From Pleurodeles waltl (Eukaryota; Chordata; Amphibia; Caudata; Salamandridae), in NCBI RefSeq assembly GCF_031143425.1, contig NC_090441.1, positions 221,212,928 through 221,276,927 on the forward strand: a stretch of DNA of 64,000 nucleotides, given 5' to 3'. This document shows, piece after piece, positions 38,601 through 47,806 of the stretch. The notes beneath the pieces were generated by a model. It searched no databases and was not told the origin of the DNA. It was given only the letters and a program-made list of their open reading frames with translations. The first letter of the stretch is position 1, and each line of letters begins with the position of its first letter. The translations under genes were made by a program, and so were the position numbers.

Positions 38601-38668
38601 AGACAGAGCTAGGCACACACTGATGCCGCCACAGACAGAGCTAGGCACACACCGATACACACTGAAGC
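26661..38668. repeat. 32 bp satellite, type B monomers with higher-order repeats
   Basis: Consensus unit CAGCCGCAGACAGAGCTAGG then CACACACCGATA, 32 bp, differing from type A mainly in GACAGAGCTAGG versus GACACACCCAGG. A block of about 2.4 kb recurs starting near 27905, 30312 and 33783; the last two are offset by exactly 3471 bp across several landmarks. A partial copy of about 1 kb fills 32.7-33.7 kb. From 36.2 to 38.6 kb another set of roughly 0.6 and 1.06 kb duplications appears (TGATATAGCCGCAGACAGAG near 36960 and 38010). The array ends near 38668. No gene inside. Confidence 0.93.
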
Positions 38669-38833
38669 ACTAAAGTGTAAAATTTTAATTTTGCAGGGAT
38701 TAGATCCATGAAGAATGAGGAAGTATTCTAATTTACAGGGACATTCACTGGCGTGTCTGTCCAAGAAGGTGTGCAGCGGCACCTTTCATTATTTCAGAAT
38801 GGTCGCCGTTAGTTACACTAAAATGAGAAATTT
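38669..38833. other. Short unassigned spacer
   Basis: Unique-looking sequence between the satellite and the next element. No feature seen. Confidence 0.4.
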
Positions 38834-39190
38834 AGGCCGGGTTTATGAAACGTGGCACTGCACCCAGTACAGCTCCCCTTCCCTTGCGCCCCTTAGTCCC
38901 CCCTAACACCACCATGTGTGCGCTTTATTTAAAATACGACTCATCATGGCGGTAGCATCATAATGTTTTACACTAATCCAGCGCTTTGCAGGACTAGAGT
39001 CAAACGTTTTGGCACTAATCCTGCAAAGCACCGAGAGGCCCTCTGAACACGATGGGAGCCTCTTTTTAATGCTTGCACTTAGCAGGCTTTAAAAACATGG
39101 AGATAAAAATGGCACAAAGAAATCTCATAGATTCCTCTTCGCCATTTTAGGGGCCCCAATAGCGCTGAAATGCCCCCTTGCAAACATTAT

Positions 39191-40184
39191 GGCCCTCATA
39201 CTGACCTTGGCGGTCGGCGGAGAGGCGGCGGTCGGACCGCGAACAGACCAGCGGTCCAAAAAATGGCATTCTGACCGCGGCGTTCACCGCCGCGATCGAC
39301 TGCCACTTCCCCACTCCGACCGCCACGGCGGTCATGACCGCCGGGCTGGAGTTTGCGCACTCCGGCCCGGCGGTCGTCCCAAGACCGCCAACGGTATCAT
39401 GACCCTGCTTACCGCCGCGGTTTCTGGCGGTCGGGAACCGCCATGCGAACCATGGCGGTAGGCACTATCGGGGCCAGGGAATTCCTTCCCTGGCACTGAT
39501 AGGGGTCTCCCACACCCCCCACTACCCCCCACGAGTCCTCCCCCCACACCCCCCACACCCTCCACCACCCTGCCACCACCCAGAGGTGGTACGAACCCCC
39601 TCCCCACCCCCACCCCCGACATGCACATACATGCACCCCGACATGCACACACCCCCTACACACACACATACACAACGGGGACACATACCCGCACACATAC
39701 ATGCAGACATGCGCACCCGCCGAACTGCACACATTACCCATAGACACAGCAGCACCCCCCGCCCGCATACACGCACTCACACACCCCCTCTACACACTCA
39801 CACGCACACCCCCATGCACGCACACATCACACGACACCCCCACACCCCCTCCCCTAACGGACGATCAACTTAACTTGTGCGTTGGTCCTCCGGGAGGCGA
39901 CGGGAGCCATGGGGAGGTGACCGCCAACAGAACACCGCCAACAGAAGACCACCACACAGATATGTGGGTCGTAATTCTGTGGGCGGTGTTCTGCTGGCGT
40001 GGTGGTGGAGGTTGACCAGTCTCCACTTTCCCGCCGACCGCCAGTGTGGCTGCTGGCGGTTTCCCGGCGGAACGCTCCCAGCGGTCAGAATACGCACAGC
40101 GGCATACCGCCGCGGTCGGCGGTCTTCACCGCGGCGGTAACTCGGCGGTCTTGCGAAAAGACCGCCAAGGTCAGAATGAGGGCC
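39191..40184. mobile_element. 994 bp Harbinger-like MITE, second subfamily
   Basis: Terminal inverted repeats of about 25 bp with one mismatch (GGCCCTCATACTGACCTTGG and the complementary right end GTCAGAATGAGGGCC). TAT occurs on both sides (39188-39190 and 40185-40187). The subterminal DNA is dense in CGGCGGT-type phrases, as in the other MITEs. The centre (about 39510-39870) is a C- and CA-rich low-complexity tract. Noncoding. Confidence 0.78.
39510..39870. repeat. C/CA-rich low-complexity tract inside the MITE
   Basis: Runs of CACCCCCC, CACACAC and CATACATGC. The long apparent open frames on both strands come from this composition. Confidence 0.8.
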
Positions 40185-40376
40185 TATGTCTGGCGTAGCC
40201 ATAATGTGGCGGAATGCAAGCATTTGTATATATAGTGCAGCGTTTTTGGCCTTTCAAAGCTGCATTAGAGTAAAAACTATTATGCTAAACTGGTGTTGGA
40301 ATGGCGCTAGGCCACCATAAATCTGGGCCTTAGCTAGGATTAACTTTGTGAAAACTCCTGCCTTGGCTTAGGAAAA

Positions 40377-40697
40377 ATGGACAGAGCTCTATTGCATGGT
40401 ACACTAGCAGAGGTAGGAAAGGTTTGTGAAGATCTTCAGTTTTGTTTCTTTGGTCCTGAGGATGAGTCTATGAAAAATGAGGAGTTGGTGAGTGGAGAAC
40501 AGAACACAGGTATTAGTATTACAAACTTTACACAAGAGATAGTAGAGTTTAACACAGTTTCTTCAGAGAAACCATATTGTGTTTGTATTTGTCGATGCAC
40601 TAACTACAAAAGCCAAACTCGCAATGTAGCTGTAGTATCAAAAACTAAACAGGAGAACAGAGTTAGTGGCAAGAATTTGTTGTACTTTTATTTGTAG
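40377..40697 (+). CDS. Uncharacterised 106-codon open frame
   Basis: An ATG-started frame in non-repetitive-looking DNA between two transposons. The composition is ordinary (not low-complexity), with several cysteines near the C-terminal third (YCVCICRCT). I recognise no domain. It could be a fragment of a degraded element or chance; nothing upstream looks like a promoter. Low confidence that it is a real gene. Confidence 0.15.
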   Translation: MDRALLHGTLAEVGKVCEDLQFCFFGPEDESMKNEELVSGEQNTGISITNFTQEIVEFNTVSSEKPYCVCICRCTNYKSQTRNVAVVSKTKQENRVSGKNLLYFYL

Positions 40698-41699
40698 AGG
40701 AACACTTTGATTTGACAACACAGCAGATTATATGTAACTATTGCTATGATAAGTTAGAGGATAAACAAGCATTTGCAATGCAATAGCTCTTGCATTTGCG
40801 GGAGTGCAAGCTATTGGCGTTGTGAATGACAATGGGGGTCATTACAACCCTGGCGGACGGTGTTAAAGTGGCGGTAAGACCGGAAACAGGCCGGCGGTAA
40901 AAATTCTGGAATTACGACCGTGGCAGAAACCGCCAACAAAGACAGCCACTTTAACACTCCGACCGCCACGGCGGTACAAACAGCGCGGCGGTCACCGCCA
41001 ATAGACAGGCGGAGGACAATGTACCGCCCACAATATCACAACAAGCCAATCCGCCACCTTTTCTGGGGCAGATTCACCGCAGATAAAAACACAGCGGAAA
41101 CAGGAATTTCGAAGGGAAAACACTCACCTCTACACACTCCACGAGGAAGGAGGACACCATGGACCCGGAACTCCAAATCCTACCAGCGATAGTCTTCCTG
41201 CTCCTGTACCAGGAGCACCAACGCCGGCGGCGAAGACCACGGTGAGTACTGCACCTACGCCTCTGGGGAGGGGGGAGGCAAAAAACAGGGACACACACAC
41301 GCAACCCCCCACCCCCACCCTCACCCACTACAACACACACACTAATGCATATCTATACATTATAGTTACACCCCCCAACCCCCCCGGAAGAATGCAAAGA
41401 CAAAAGGAAATGAGTGTAACCATTGTAATCTATTAAAATCCAGTAAGCAAAAATATATATACACTATAAACAAATATATACACCAAGAATAGTAGTCCAG
41501 GTAGTGCATCATTCATAGTCCATGGACCACTGGGCCCAAAATGCATGGGCGAGGCCCACACACGATACCCGAACATGACGGAGAGAACACTGCAGGAGCA
41601 TCAGCTAGAAATACAACAGGCACCTCAGGGGGAAGGGAAGGGGGGCACCTCAGCCAGATGAGTGCACGATGCCAGATCCACGAGGGGGCTCCATGCCCA

Positions 41700-41995
41700 C
41701 TGCTTTATCCTGGGGAGTGCAAAGCCACAGTGTCTCAAGTCTCTACAGTGGGTGGATTGCCCACTGCTGTACCTGGGGAATGCAAAGTCACAGTCTCTCA
41801 AGTCTCTACAGTGGGTGGGTTGCCCACTGCTGCATCCTGGGGAGTGCAAAGCCACAGTCTTTCAAGTCTCTACAGTGGGTGGGTTGCCCACTGCTGCATC
41901 CTGGGGAGTGCAAAGCCACAGTCTCACAAATCTCTACAGTGGGTGGGTTGCCCACTGTTCAATTCTGGGGAGTGCAAAGAAACAGTCTCTCAAGT
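41700..41995. repeat. Minisatellite, about 64 bp unit
   Basis: The phrase TCTCTACAGTGGGTGGGTTG recurs at about 41740, 41804, 41868 and 41932. The unit is not a multiple of three, so it does not preserve a reading frame. Confidence 0.85.
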
Positions 41996-42049
41996 GGATA
42001 ACAGTCTCCACTGGTTCTGGAGGGGGACTGGTGCCCAGAGTGCTTCATC

Positions 42050-42275
42050 CTGTTAAGGACAGAGGTAGTGGATGCATGTCTCCACTGGTTCTGGAGCGGG
42101 ACTGGTGCTCAGAGTGATTCATCCTGTTAAGGACAGAGGTAGTGGATGCATGTCTCCACTGGTTCTGGAGGGGGACTGGTGCCCAGAGTGCTTCATCCTG
42201 TTAAGGACAGAGGTAGTGGATGCATGTCTCCACTGGTTCTGGAGGGGGACTGGTGCCCAGAGTGCATCACTCACC
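42050..42275. repeat. Minisatellite, about 74 bp unit, three copies
   Basis: The phrase GTTAAGGACAGAGGTAGTGG recurs at about 42053, 42127 and 42201, separated by CTCCACTGGTTCTGGAG. Confidence 0.85.
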
Positions 42276-42339
42276 CCGTGACGGTCCCAGTTGCATCAGT
42301 GCCCCAGCCGCTTATGGGCTAGCAGTGCTTGAGTTGGTG

Positions 42340-42640
42340 GTGCCCTGTCCAGCGGTGCTTGCCCTGTTCAGCGGTGATTGAGTTGGCGGTGCCCTGTTCA
42401 GCGGTGCTTGTGCTGGCGGTGCCCTTTTCAGCGGTGCTTGAGTTGGCGGTGCCCTGTTCAGCGGTGCTTGTTCTGGCGGTGCCCTGTTCAGCGGTGCTTG
42501 AGTTGGCAGTGCCCTGTTCAGCGGTGCTTGAGTTGGCGGTGCCCTTTTCAGCGGTGCTTGTGCTGGTGGTGCCCTGTTTAGCGGTGCTTGAGTTGGCGGT
42601 GCCCTGTTCACGGTGGTTGTGCTGGCGGTGCCCTGTTCAG
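42340..42640. repeat. 30 bp minisatellite, about ten copies
   Basis: Unit GCGGTGCTTGAGTTGGCGGT plus GCCCTGTTCA. On the minus strand it reads as a ten-residue repeat, NRAPPTQAPL. The length is a multiple of three. Confidence 0.88.
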
Positions 42641-45464
42641 TGGTGCTTGTGCTGGCGGTCCTTCATGGCCCAGCGGTGCTTGTGCTGGCGGTCCTTCATG
42701 GCCCAGTGGGTCTTGTGCTGGCGGTCCTTCATGGCCCAGCGAGTCTTGTGCTGGCGGTCCTTCATGGCCCAGCTGGGTTGTGGCTGGCGGTCCTTCATGG
42801 CCCATCTGGGCTGTGGCTGGTGGGGTCCTCCTGGGCAGCTTGGCTGGCGGTGGCCTCCTGGGCAGCTTGGCTGTGGCTGGCCGGGACCTCCTGGGCAGCT
42901 GGGCTGTGGCTGGCGGGGGCCTCCTGGGCAGCTGGGCGGTGGCTGCCGGGGCCCTCCTGGGCAGCTGGGCTGTGGCTGGCGGTGGCCTCCTGGACAGTGG
43001 GGATGGGACTGGCGGGGCCCTCCTGGGCAGCGGGGATGATGGCGGTCTTCTCCGCCGTGCTGCCCTTCCCAGACTTGCCGGGTTTCTTGTGGCCCTTCCC
43101 CACCTTGGGAGGTATCACAGCTGAGTCCACACTCCCAACGGGACCCCTGGGAGCGGCTTGGGTGGCTGGAGTCTTCCCCCTCTCCCGCCGGGCACTGGCC
43201 AACTTCTGGTGCTTCAGAGGGGGGGGGGGCTGGCTGTGCTGTGGCTCTGTGACACACTGGCTGTCCTGGTGGCTGGTGCACTCCACATACCTGTGACTAC
43301 AGGCACCACTGGTCCCGGAGATGCTGTGGCTGAGGTGCTAGTACGGGACCTATGCGATGGACGGGGTGGGGGAGGTGGGGGAAAAAGGTCAAGGCTGGAC
43401 AGGAAAATTATTTTGGACACACTGGGACAGGTAGCTGGAGGGGGTTCGGGAGTGGAGGAAGAGGTGGTGGTAGTGGGAGGTGTACGTTTGGTGACTTTGG
43501 GTGCATGCGCTGGAGGCGGATGACTGTTGGGTGGGTGTGTGCCTGCGTTTGTGTATCTTGGGAGGGGGCGTCACAGACACACTGGGAGAGGACACAGGGG
43601 ACGTGTGAATGGTAGTGGGGGTGGTGACTGCACGTGAGCGGGGTGTGCTGGTGGGTGTGCTGGTGAGGGACGTAGTGGCTGTAGAGGTAGTGCATGCAGG
43701 TGTGAGTGTAGACAAGACTGGGAGGGAGGAGGGAGACAACGAGGAGGGGGACACAGTGGAGGCAGTGGATGTTGGTGTGTCTGCATGTGTCTGATGCTTG
43801 CATGAGTGCCTGTGGGATGTGTGGTGCTTATGTTTGCCTGAACTTCCCTTGTGTGATGAGGTGTGTATAGGCTGGTCTGATGGTGTGCTTGGGATAGGCA
43901 GAGGTACAGGGGATTGGGTCTGGGTGGAGGTACTTGGAGGGGGAGGCTAGACACAGGGACAAAGGCTGCCATCAGTGCTGAGGCCAGAGTTTGAAAGGCT
44001 CGGTGAAGGGCCGCCTGACCAGAATGAATGCCCTCCAGGAATGCATTGGGTTGTTGCAACTGCCTTTCTACACCCTGGATGGCATTCAAAATGGTAGACT
44101 GCCCAACAGTGAGTGACCTGAGGAGGTCAATGGCCTCCTCACTGAGGGCAGCAGGGGTGACTGAGGCAGGGCCTGAGGTGCCTGGGGCGAAGGTGATGCC
44201 CACCCTCCTGGGTGAGCGGGCACAGGGGGAAGGCTGAGGGGCTGCTGGGAGGGTGGTGCTGGTAGGGGGGTGGCGGCTGTACCTGTAGATGCGGGGGGCA
44301 CAAATGTTGCAGCCACCACAAGGGAGCTCCCATCAGAAGACGATTCCATGTCACTGGTGTCAGCACCTGTCCCCGCCATGGAGCTCCCCTCGCCCTCCAT
44401 CCCACTGGTGAATTCAGAGTCCGTAGTGTGGCCCTCCATGGCCATGTGGGATGCAGCTCCCTCGTGCTCCGGTGCCACTGCTCCTCTGCCTGATGATGCT
44501 AATTCACACAAGAACAGGGAGACCACAAAAAGGGGGGAGGGAACAGAAGAAAGACATGTTGAGTGCATGGATTACCGCACCCGTTGGCGGACAAGACAGA
44601 CACAGAAGCCCCCTGCACTACGCCACGCTCCTGGGCTCTACAGTGCAATTCCTCGGAAATGGCCTACAAGGCTATGGATGACATCTGCACACATAGATGA
44701 CACAGGGGCATGAATAGCTGTACTTGGCACTCTACAGAGGTGGGTTTGGGGGCCACAGAGCCATGACTTACGGAGGGGCCTAGCCTACGGAACTCGCCCT
44801 GGCCTAGGGAAACCCACAGCCCTCCCCCCCCACCCCGACAACTCCAATGCGCGCAAAGTCAGCAGAATGAGAGTGTACTCACCCCCTTGTGTCTGCTATG
44901 ATGCCCTCAAGCACCCATCCAACTCCGGGTAGGCCACCGCCAGGATCCTGAACATCAGGGGGATCATGGTGCGACGGGCACCCCACCCACGTTGGGAGGC
45001 CATACCCAGCTGAGCCTCCACCGTCTTCTTGCTCCAGCGGCGTATGTCCTCCCATCTTTTCCAGCAGTGGGTGCTCCGTCTGTGGTAGACCCCCAGGGTC
45101 CAGACGTCCTTGGCGATGGCACGCCAAATATCTTTCTTCTGGTGGGCGATGACCTACATGAAATGTACAGGGAAAGAAGAGAAGTCATTACCAACTGCAC
45201 CGTCAAAGTGAGTGGCCCCCATCCCTACCCTTGCCATGTGGCACATGCACCCACCGTCTTTCATGCACGCAGATCTCTGCCCCCTTCCTACTTACATCCA
45301 GCCCTCTCCACACAGGCATAGCCCATACAACATGCTCCCTGTGTACTTACCTGTTTGTCTGGAGGACTGTAGAGTAGCGTGTACTGGGGGAAGACCCCAT
45401 CCACGAGCTTCTCCAACTCCTCCAATGTGAAGGCAGGGGCCCTTTCCCCAGATGCACAAGCCAT
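42640..45464 (-). pseudogene. Harbinger Myb/SANT-like gene A, antisense within the transposase intron
   Basis: In PIF/Harbinger elements a Myb-like partner protein binds the transposon and helps the transposase enter the nucleus and bind DNA. Exon 1 is 45351-45464 (38 codons, MACASGERAPAF start, an FTLEELEKLV helix) and ends at GTAAGT. Exon 2 is 44883-45153, preceded by CATTTCATGTAG. It carries the trihelix core, with Trp residues in KDIWRAI, KRWEDIRRW and a C-terminal FRILAVAYPELDG, and ends at GTGAGT. Exon 3 starts at 44498 after GAATTAG; it is Ser/Pro-rich, then has a helix segment around 44150-43990 (LTVGQSTILNAIQGVERQL). Phases agree at both junctions. Damage: TAG at 44896-44898 and a frame change near 44205. 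The Pro/Ser/Thr-rich and repeat-rich region down to 42640 is only tentatively its C-terminus. Confidence 0.7.
42641..43035. repeat. Two minisatellites of about 33 bp units
   Basis: First, units containing GCGGTCCTTCATGGCCCA (about 42655-42805). Then units containing CTCCTGGGCAGCTGGGCTGT (about 42825-43035). On the minus strand both give eleven-residue Pro/Gln/Ala-rich repeats. Confidence 0.85.
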
Positions 45465-45926
45465 TGTCTCTTCCAGACCGAGGTCACAGCAGCACTTGCA
45501 GTGTAGGTCCTCTCCTGTCGAAGATCAGGTATCGAGCGATTAAACAGATAGAAAATGGCAGTCACGTCCGCGGCGGTCACATGCACGGCAGTGCATACCA
45601 TTACCGCCGGCGTACATCGTCATTGGCTCCTGTGACCCATAGGGTCGAATGTTAACCAATGCAGCATTGCGCTGCGGTCTTGACCGCCTACCGCGACGGT
45701 GTAGAGCGCCAGCGCAGTTACCTCACATCCCATTGTCCCACTTTATAGGTCAGGCAGCCGCCATTTCAGGGGCCCTCATGGACTAATTTCCAACTGCGTC
45801 ACACATACCTAGGCCTAGTCTCAACACACGTACAGGCCACATTTTGTGTAAGATTGGTGTTCTGTGTAAACTGTGGGTACGTACCTCTGAGTTGTTTGAC
45901 TCTGTGGTCGCTGTTGTCCTTCATAG
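45465..45926. promoter_or_regulatory. Divergent control region between Myb-like gene A and transposase exon 2
   Basis: It contains two oppositely oriented CCAAT boxes (ATTGG at 45632-45636 and CCAAT at 45656-45660), a plus-strand TTTATA at 45742-45747, and GC-rich CCGCGGCGG-type sequence. It lies directly upstream of the Myb-like gene A start codon at 45464. If the long intron model is right, this is the gene A promoter lying inside the transposase intron; it may alternatively drive an exon-2-initiated transposase. Confidence 0.4.
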
Positions 45927-47057
45927 GCACCGTCCGCTGGGACATGTGAGGAGATGGCGGAATCCTCCGGTGTACTGACCGCTGGTGGACCTGTCGACAA
46001 TGGAGGAGCGACATTTGATCCTCACCTACAGGTTTGACTGTACCACAATCCAGGAACTGTGTACCCAATTGGAGCCAGACCTGATGTCAGCAATCCGCCA
46101 TCCCACAGGAATCCCCCCTCAAGTGCAGGTGCTATCAGTTCTCCATTTTCTTGCAAGTGGGTCTTTTTAGAACAACTGTGGCCATGGCATCAGGGATGTC
46201 CCAGCCTATGTTTTAAAACGTATTATCCAGAGTGTTGTCTGCCCTGCTGAAACACATGGGGAGCTACATCGTTTTCCCTCAGGTGGAGGATTTGCCTACA
46301 GTGAAAGGTGACTTCTATGCCCTTGGACATATCCCCAACATCATAGGTGCCATTGATGGGACACATGTGGCTTTGGTCCCCCCCCCACAGGAGTGAACAT
46401 GTGTACAGAAACCGGAAGAGTTATCATTCCATGAATGTACAGATGGTATGTTTGGCAGACCAGTACATCTCCCATGTGAATGCCATGTTCCCTGGCTCAG
46501 TGCATGACGCCTACATCCTGCGGAATAGCAGCATCCCTTATGTGATGGGTCAACTCCAGAGGCACCGTGTGTGGCTATTAGATGAGCCCCTGGAAGCAAG
46601 ACAGTGGGAATGGTTGTCTGGGGTTGTCCCTACAGGTTAGTGTGTGTCTAACAGTTGTCCCTCGCCATTTACAGGTGACTCTGGGTACCCCAACCTGTCA
46701 TGGCTACTGACCCCAGTGAGGAATCCCAGGACCAGGGCAGAGGAATGATACAATGAGGCCCATGGGTGAACTAGGAGGGTGATCGAGGGGACATTCGGCC
46801 CCTTGAAGGCCAGGTTCAGGTGCCTGCATATGACAGGTGGATTCCTATTCTACTCACCAAAGAAGGTGTGCCAGATCATCGTGGCCTGCTGTATGCTTCA
46901 CAACTTGGCTTTGAGACGACAGGTGCCTTTTCTGCAGGAGGATGGTCCAGATGGCGGTGCTGTGGCAGCTGTGGATCCTGTGGACAGCGATGAGGATGAA
47001 GCAGAGGAAGAAGACATGCAGAACAGGGACTCAGTGATCCAGCAATATTTCCTGTGA

Positions 47058-47376
47058 CACACAGGTGAGAATACATTCCTGCCTACTAAATGTACTTTTA
47101 CACTACTACCTTTCTCCTGTCTGTCGTTTTCACCCAGTGTATGGTCACTGAGTTGTCACTTTCCCTTACGGTTTCACAGATGTGGGTCCAAACGTGTGTC
47201 ATCTGCTTAGATTCCTCATGGACTAGAGCTGTGTGACATAGGTATGTTGACATTACTACTTCAAGAACATTTTGTCACTGTAATTAGAAATACAATATTT
47301 TGAAATCACAGAGAAACTCCAGATCTTTTTGTGCTTTAGGTGTGTTTATTTAAATGCAAAATATTGGAGGGGGAAG
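47058..47376. other. Convergent 3' region of the transposase and Myb-like gene B
   Basis: Noncoding DNA between the transposase stop (47057) and the Myb-like gene B stop (minus, 47377). A minus-strand AATAAA is at 47345-47350. No clear plus-strand signal was seen. Confidence 0.5.
47345..47350 (-). terminator. Polyadenylation signal of Myb-like gene B
   Basis: AATAAA on the minus strand, about 30 bp past the stop codon region at 47377. Confidence 0.5.
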
Positions 47377-47806
47377 TTAAATGGTCAGGGGTGATGGCGG
47401 AGGAATGTCCATGGCAGAGTCCAGTCTATTAGTCTCACAGGTGCAATGCCCATATGGGCATAGGAAGTGGAGCTGGGGCAGTTTAAATATGGACAGGGTG
47501 ACAAAGTGGGACAGTGGGATGACAATCAGGGTGGTCTCATTTCTTGGTGGGGTCTTGGCATTGTGCTCTGTCTTATTCCTTGATCTCAGGGACCATTTGC
47601 GGGGTGGTTCTCTGTCTGCAGGGGGTGGGGTGCTGGTGTGGTGGTCCTTTGGCGGGGCATCCTGTCCACTAGTGCCGGAGGAGGTGGTGGGCAGTTCATC
47701 GTCCATGCTATTGTCAGGGGCCCCTTGTAGTGCCACAGTGTCCCTCCTGGTGTTGAGTACTTCCTTCAGCACCCCTACGATGGTGCCCAGGGTGGAGCTG
47801 ATGGTT
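47377..47806 (-). pseudogene. Myb-like gene B, 3' part of exon 2 (cut off by LINE)
   Basis: This is the C-terminal part of the gene whose 5' part is at 62360-63622. It is open without stops and hydrophilic, with a heptad-like start (TIVGVLKEVLNTRRDTV), an acidic/Ser-Thr linker, and a basic cluster RKWSLRSRNKTEHN resembling a nuclear localisation signal. When one copy of the 7 bp target duplication is ignored, its frame is continuous with the part at 62360, so the gene may have been intact until the LINE inserted. Confidence 0.7.

Larger units (their letters stand above)
38834..40330. mobile_element. Candidate non-autonomous element split by a MITE
   Basis: The ends look like diverged inverted repeats: AGGCCGGGTTTATGAA at the left, and CCATAAATCTGGGCCT at the right. 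Part of it (39060-39150) resembles 8550-8640. About 500 bp of its own sequence surrounds the MITE at 39191-40184. It has no coding capacity. The boundaries rest only on the inverted ends, and no target duplication is evident. Confidence 0.45.
41242..45926 (+). other. Inferred 4.7 kb first intron of the transposase gene
   Basis: Donor GTGAGT at 41242 and acceptor TTGTCCTTCATAG ending at 45926. The two exons join in the same codon phase. It contains the antisense Myb-like gene A and a set of minisatellites. No transcript evidence is available. Confidence 0.55.
41159..47057 (+). pseudogene. Harbinger transposase (HARBI1-like), three exons, broken
   Basis: This would be the DDE nuclease that cuts and rejoins the transposon ends. 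Exon 1, 41159-41241, has a strong start context (GACACCATGG), encodes 27 residues plus two bases, and ends at GTGAGT. Exon 2 begins after TTCATAG at 45927, and the phase matches exactly (CG plus G), giving an Arg-rich stretch RRWRNPPVY. Exon 2 ends at 46581, where the donor reads ATGAGC instead of GTGAGC. Exon 3, 46675-47057, starts after TTTACAG. Catalytic residues: Asp in GAIDGTHV (46355-46357), Asp in GDSGYP (46677-46679), and Glu in VIEGTFG (46785-46787), with 35 residues between the last two. An acidic tail ends at TGA 47055-47057. Damage: stops near 45970, 46746 and 46767, and frame changes near 46170 and in a C-run near 46380. Not functional. Confidence 0.8.

Noticed and set aside
22270..38668. 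CRISPR-like array of short repeats
   Set aside because: The 32 bp units are directly adjacent with no unique spacers, and the genome is eukaryotic. It is a tandem satellite.
39510..39870. Pro/Thr/His-rich open frames on both strands
   Set aside because: Low-complexity C/CA tract inside a noncoding MITE.
40377..40697. Function for the 106-codon open frame
   Set aside because: No motif or neighbour supports any role, so it is listed only as uncharacterised with low confidence.
46636..46674. A 39 bp intron in the transposase between GTTAGT and TTTACAG
   Set aside because: Too short for normal vertebrate splicing. Starting the intron at 46582 with a mutated donor restores the LLGDSGYP motif and the DD35E spacing.
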